Assembly (NCBI RefSeq): GCF_001995175.1
Contig: NZ_MUKN01000010.1
Location: 17,181 to 81,180 of the forward strand
Length of the DNA stretch: 64,000 bases
Origin: Rathayibacter rhapontici
GTDB lineage: Bacteria > Actinomycetota > Actinomycetes > Actinomycetales > Microbacteriaceae
Reading direction: 5' to 3'
The notes under the pieces were generated by a model. It was not told the origin of the DNA. It saw nothing but the letters and a program-made list of their open reading frames with translations, and did not search any database. Of this stretch, positions 63,287-64,000 are shown in pieces. A program made the translations under genes and the position numbers. Every line of letters starts with the position of its first letter. Within the stretch, counting starts at the first letter, position 1.

Positions 63287-64000
63287 TCACTCCCGGTGGA
63301 ACAGCAGCAGCTCGGGCAGGCTCGTCGCGAAGTAGTCGGTCGATCCGTCCTCGCGCACGGCCGCCGGCGCGGTGAAGGCGGGGCGCGCCTCGCCGAGTGA
63401 CGCGGGAGGCGTGCCGAGCGGCAGTCCGAGGGCCGCGCGAGCCGCGTCCCAGGCCGCGAGGGCGCGTCCCTCCCCTCCTTCCCAGGGCTGGAACCGGCGC
63501 GATTCGAGCAGATCGAGCGCCTCCGCGGCCCGTCCCGCGGCGGTGAGCAGCTCGGCGTACCCCACGGTGAGGTCGTCGCGCGAGAGCACGAGCGGCAGCT
63601 CGCTCTCGAGACGGGCGAGGCGGTCGTCGTGGCCGAGGTGCGCGGCGAGCTGGTCGAGCTCGTAGAGGAGCCGGGCGTCGTCGGGGGCGAGTTCGCGGGC
63701 CCGCAGGTAGGCCGACCACGCCGCGTCGTCGTCGCCGGAGTCGTTGTAGGCGGCGAGGCCGGCGTTGCGGTGGGTGACGGCGTCGGTGCTGCCGCCGGCG
63801 ATCGCCCGCCGCCAGTGCTCAGCCGCTTCCCTGCGGCGTCCGGCGTCGTAGAGCAGCATCCCGAGGAGCGCGTGCGCGCGGGTGTCGGCGGGATCGGCGG
63901 CGACGGCCGCGACGAGCGCGTCGTGCGCGTCGAGGCCCGCGGGGAACGCGCGGACGGCGTCGACCGAGGCGGCGGCGCGACGGGCGGCGGCGGCGTCGTG
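63287..64000 (-). CDS. TPR-containing protein, DUF5107-like, C-terminal part
   Basis: The gene begins beyond the window; ~237 C-terminal residues are seen. TPR-like helix pairs (HALLGMLLYDAGRRREAAEHW, NAGLAAYNDSGDDDAAWSAYLRA, YAELLTAAGRAAEALDLLES) are followed by RRFQPWEGGEGRALAAWD and an end ELLLFHRE, a pattern I associate with DUF5107 proteins found near glycosidase genes. Convergent with the cellulase-like gene. Confidence 0.65.
   Translation of the reverse strand, partial: HDAAAARRAAASVDAVRAFPAGLDAHDALVAAVAADPADTRAHALLGMLLYDAGRRREAAEHWRRAIAGGSTDAVTHRNAGLAAYNDSGDDDAAWSAYLRARELAPDDARLLYELDQLAAHLGHDDRLARLESELPLVLSRDDLTVGYAELLTAAGRAAEALDLLESRRFQPWEGGEGRALAAWDAARAALGLPLGTPPASLGEARPAFTAPAAVREDGSTDYFATSLPELLLFHRE

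Overview
The window is very GC-rich (about 70% or more by eye). It is densely packed with short intergenic gaps, ATGA/GTGA gene overlaps, many GTG starts and many apparently leaderless genes. A LAETG-type surface protein, ClpC, an actinobacterial-type RadA and GNAT protein, and several sugar ABC importers all point to an actinobacterium. Protein style suggests Microbacteriaceae (Rathayibacter/Curtobacterium/Clavibacter group); the genus is inference only. I see no phage, IS element, CRISPR array, rRNA or origin of replication.

Layout. 1-9.9 kb: the 3' end of a cardiolipin synthase, an AraC regulator, a type II NADH dehydrogenase, pirin, a LytR-CpsA-Psr protein, a LAETG-anchored surface protein, clpC and a GNAT acetyltransferase. 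9.9-15.2 kb: two envelope proteins (one DUF2207), radA, an alpha/beta hydrolase and tRNA-Ser(CGA). 15.4-17.9 kb: a secreted fibronectin-III/Ig-like repeat protein whose first half is clearly lower in GC. 18.0-23.0 kb: a small membrane protein, a MarR regulator flanked by two FUSC-type exporters, a hydrolase and a MOSC protein.

23.1-34.1 kb is a complete oxidative hexuronate catabolism locus. The minus-strand operon encodes a binding protein, two permeases, glucarate dehydratase, 5-dehydro-4-deoxyglucarate dehydratase and a semialdehyde dehydrogenase. The divergent plus-strand operon encodes uronate dehydrogenase, an IclR regulator, an unknown conserved protein and an MFS transporter. Together these would import uronates and oxidise them through aldarate to 2-oxoglutarate. 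34.1-35.8 kb holds an orphan Phd/YefM antitoxin with a toxin remnant, a DHFR-like protein and a HEAT-like protein. 35.8-42.2 kb is a second sugar locus (LacI regulator, ABC importer, DapA-family lyase, TIM-barrel-like protein) of unknown substrate, with clear LacI operators.

42.3-64 kb carries a TetR/DHA2 efflux pair, a YgiB/YgiC-like pair, a CoA-transferase/HMG-CoA-lyase-like pair, a TspO-like protein, an acyltransferase, an SGNH hydrolase, a SnoaL-like protein and an AraC regulator. It continues with a DUF4394 protein, a CPBP protease, an isomerase/oxidoreductase pair, tRNA-Arg(ACG) and a ScyD-like propeller. It ends with an AraC regulator divergent from a cellulase-like glycosidase, and the C-terminus of a TPR protein.

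Ten otherwise full-length genes are split by a single frameshift. In nine, adding one G or C restores a normal-length protein. This looks like uncorrected sequence deletions rather than ten independent pseudogenes, so I annotate these as single genes and give the break positions.
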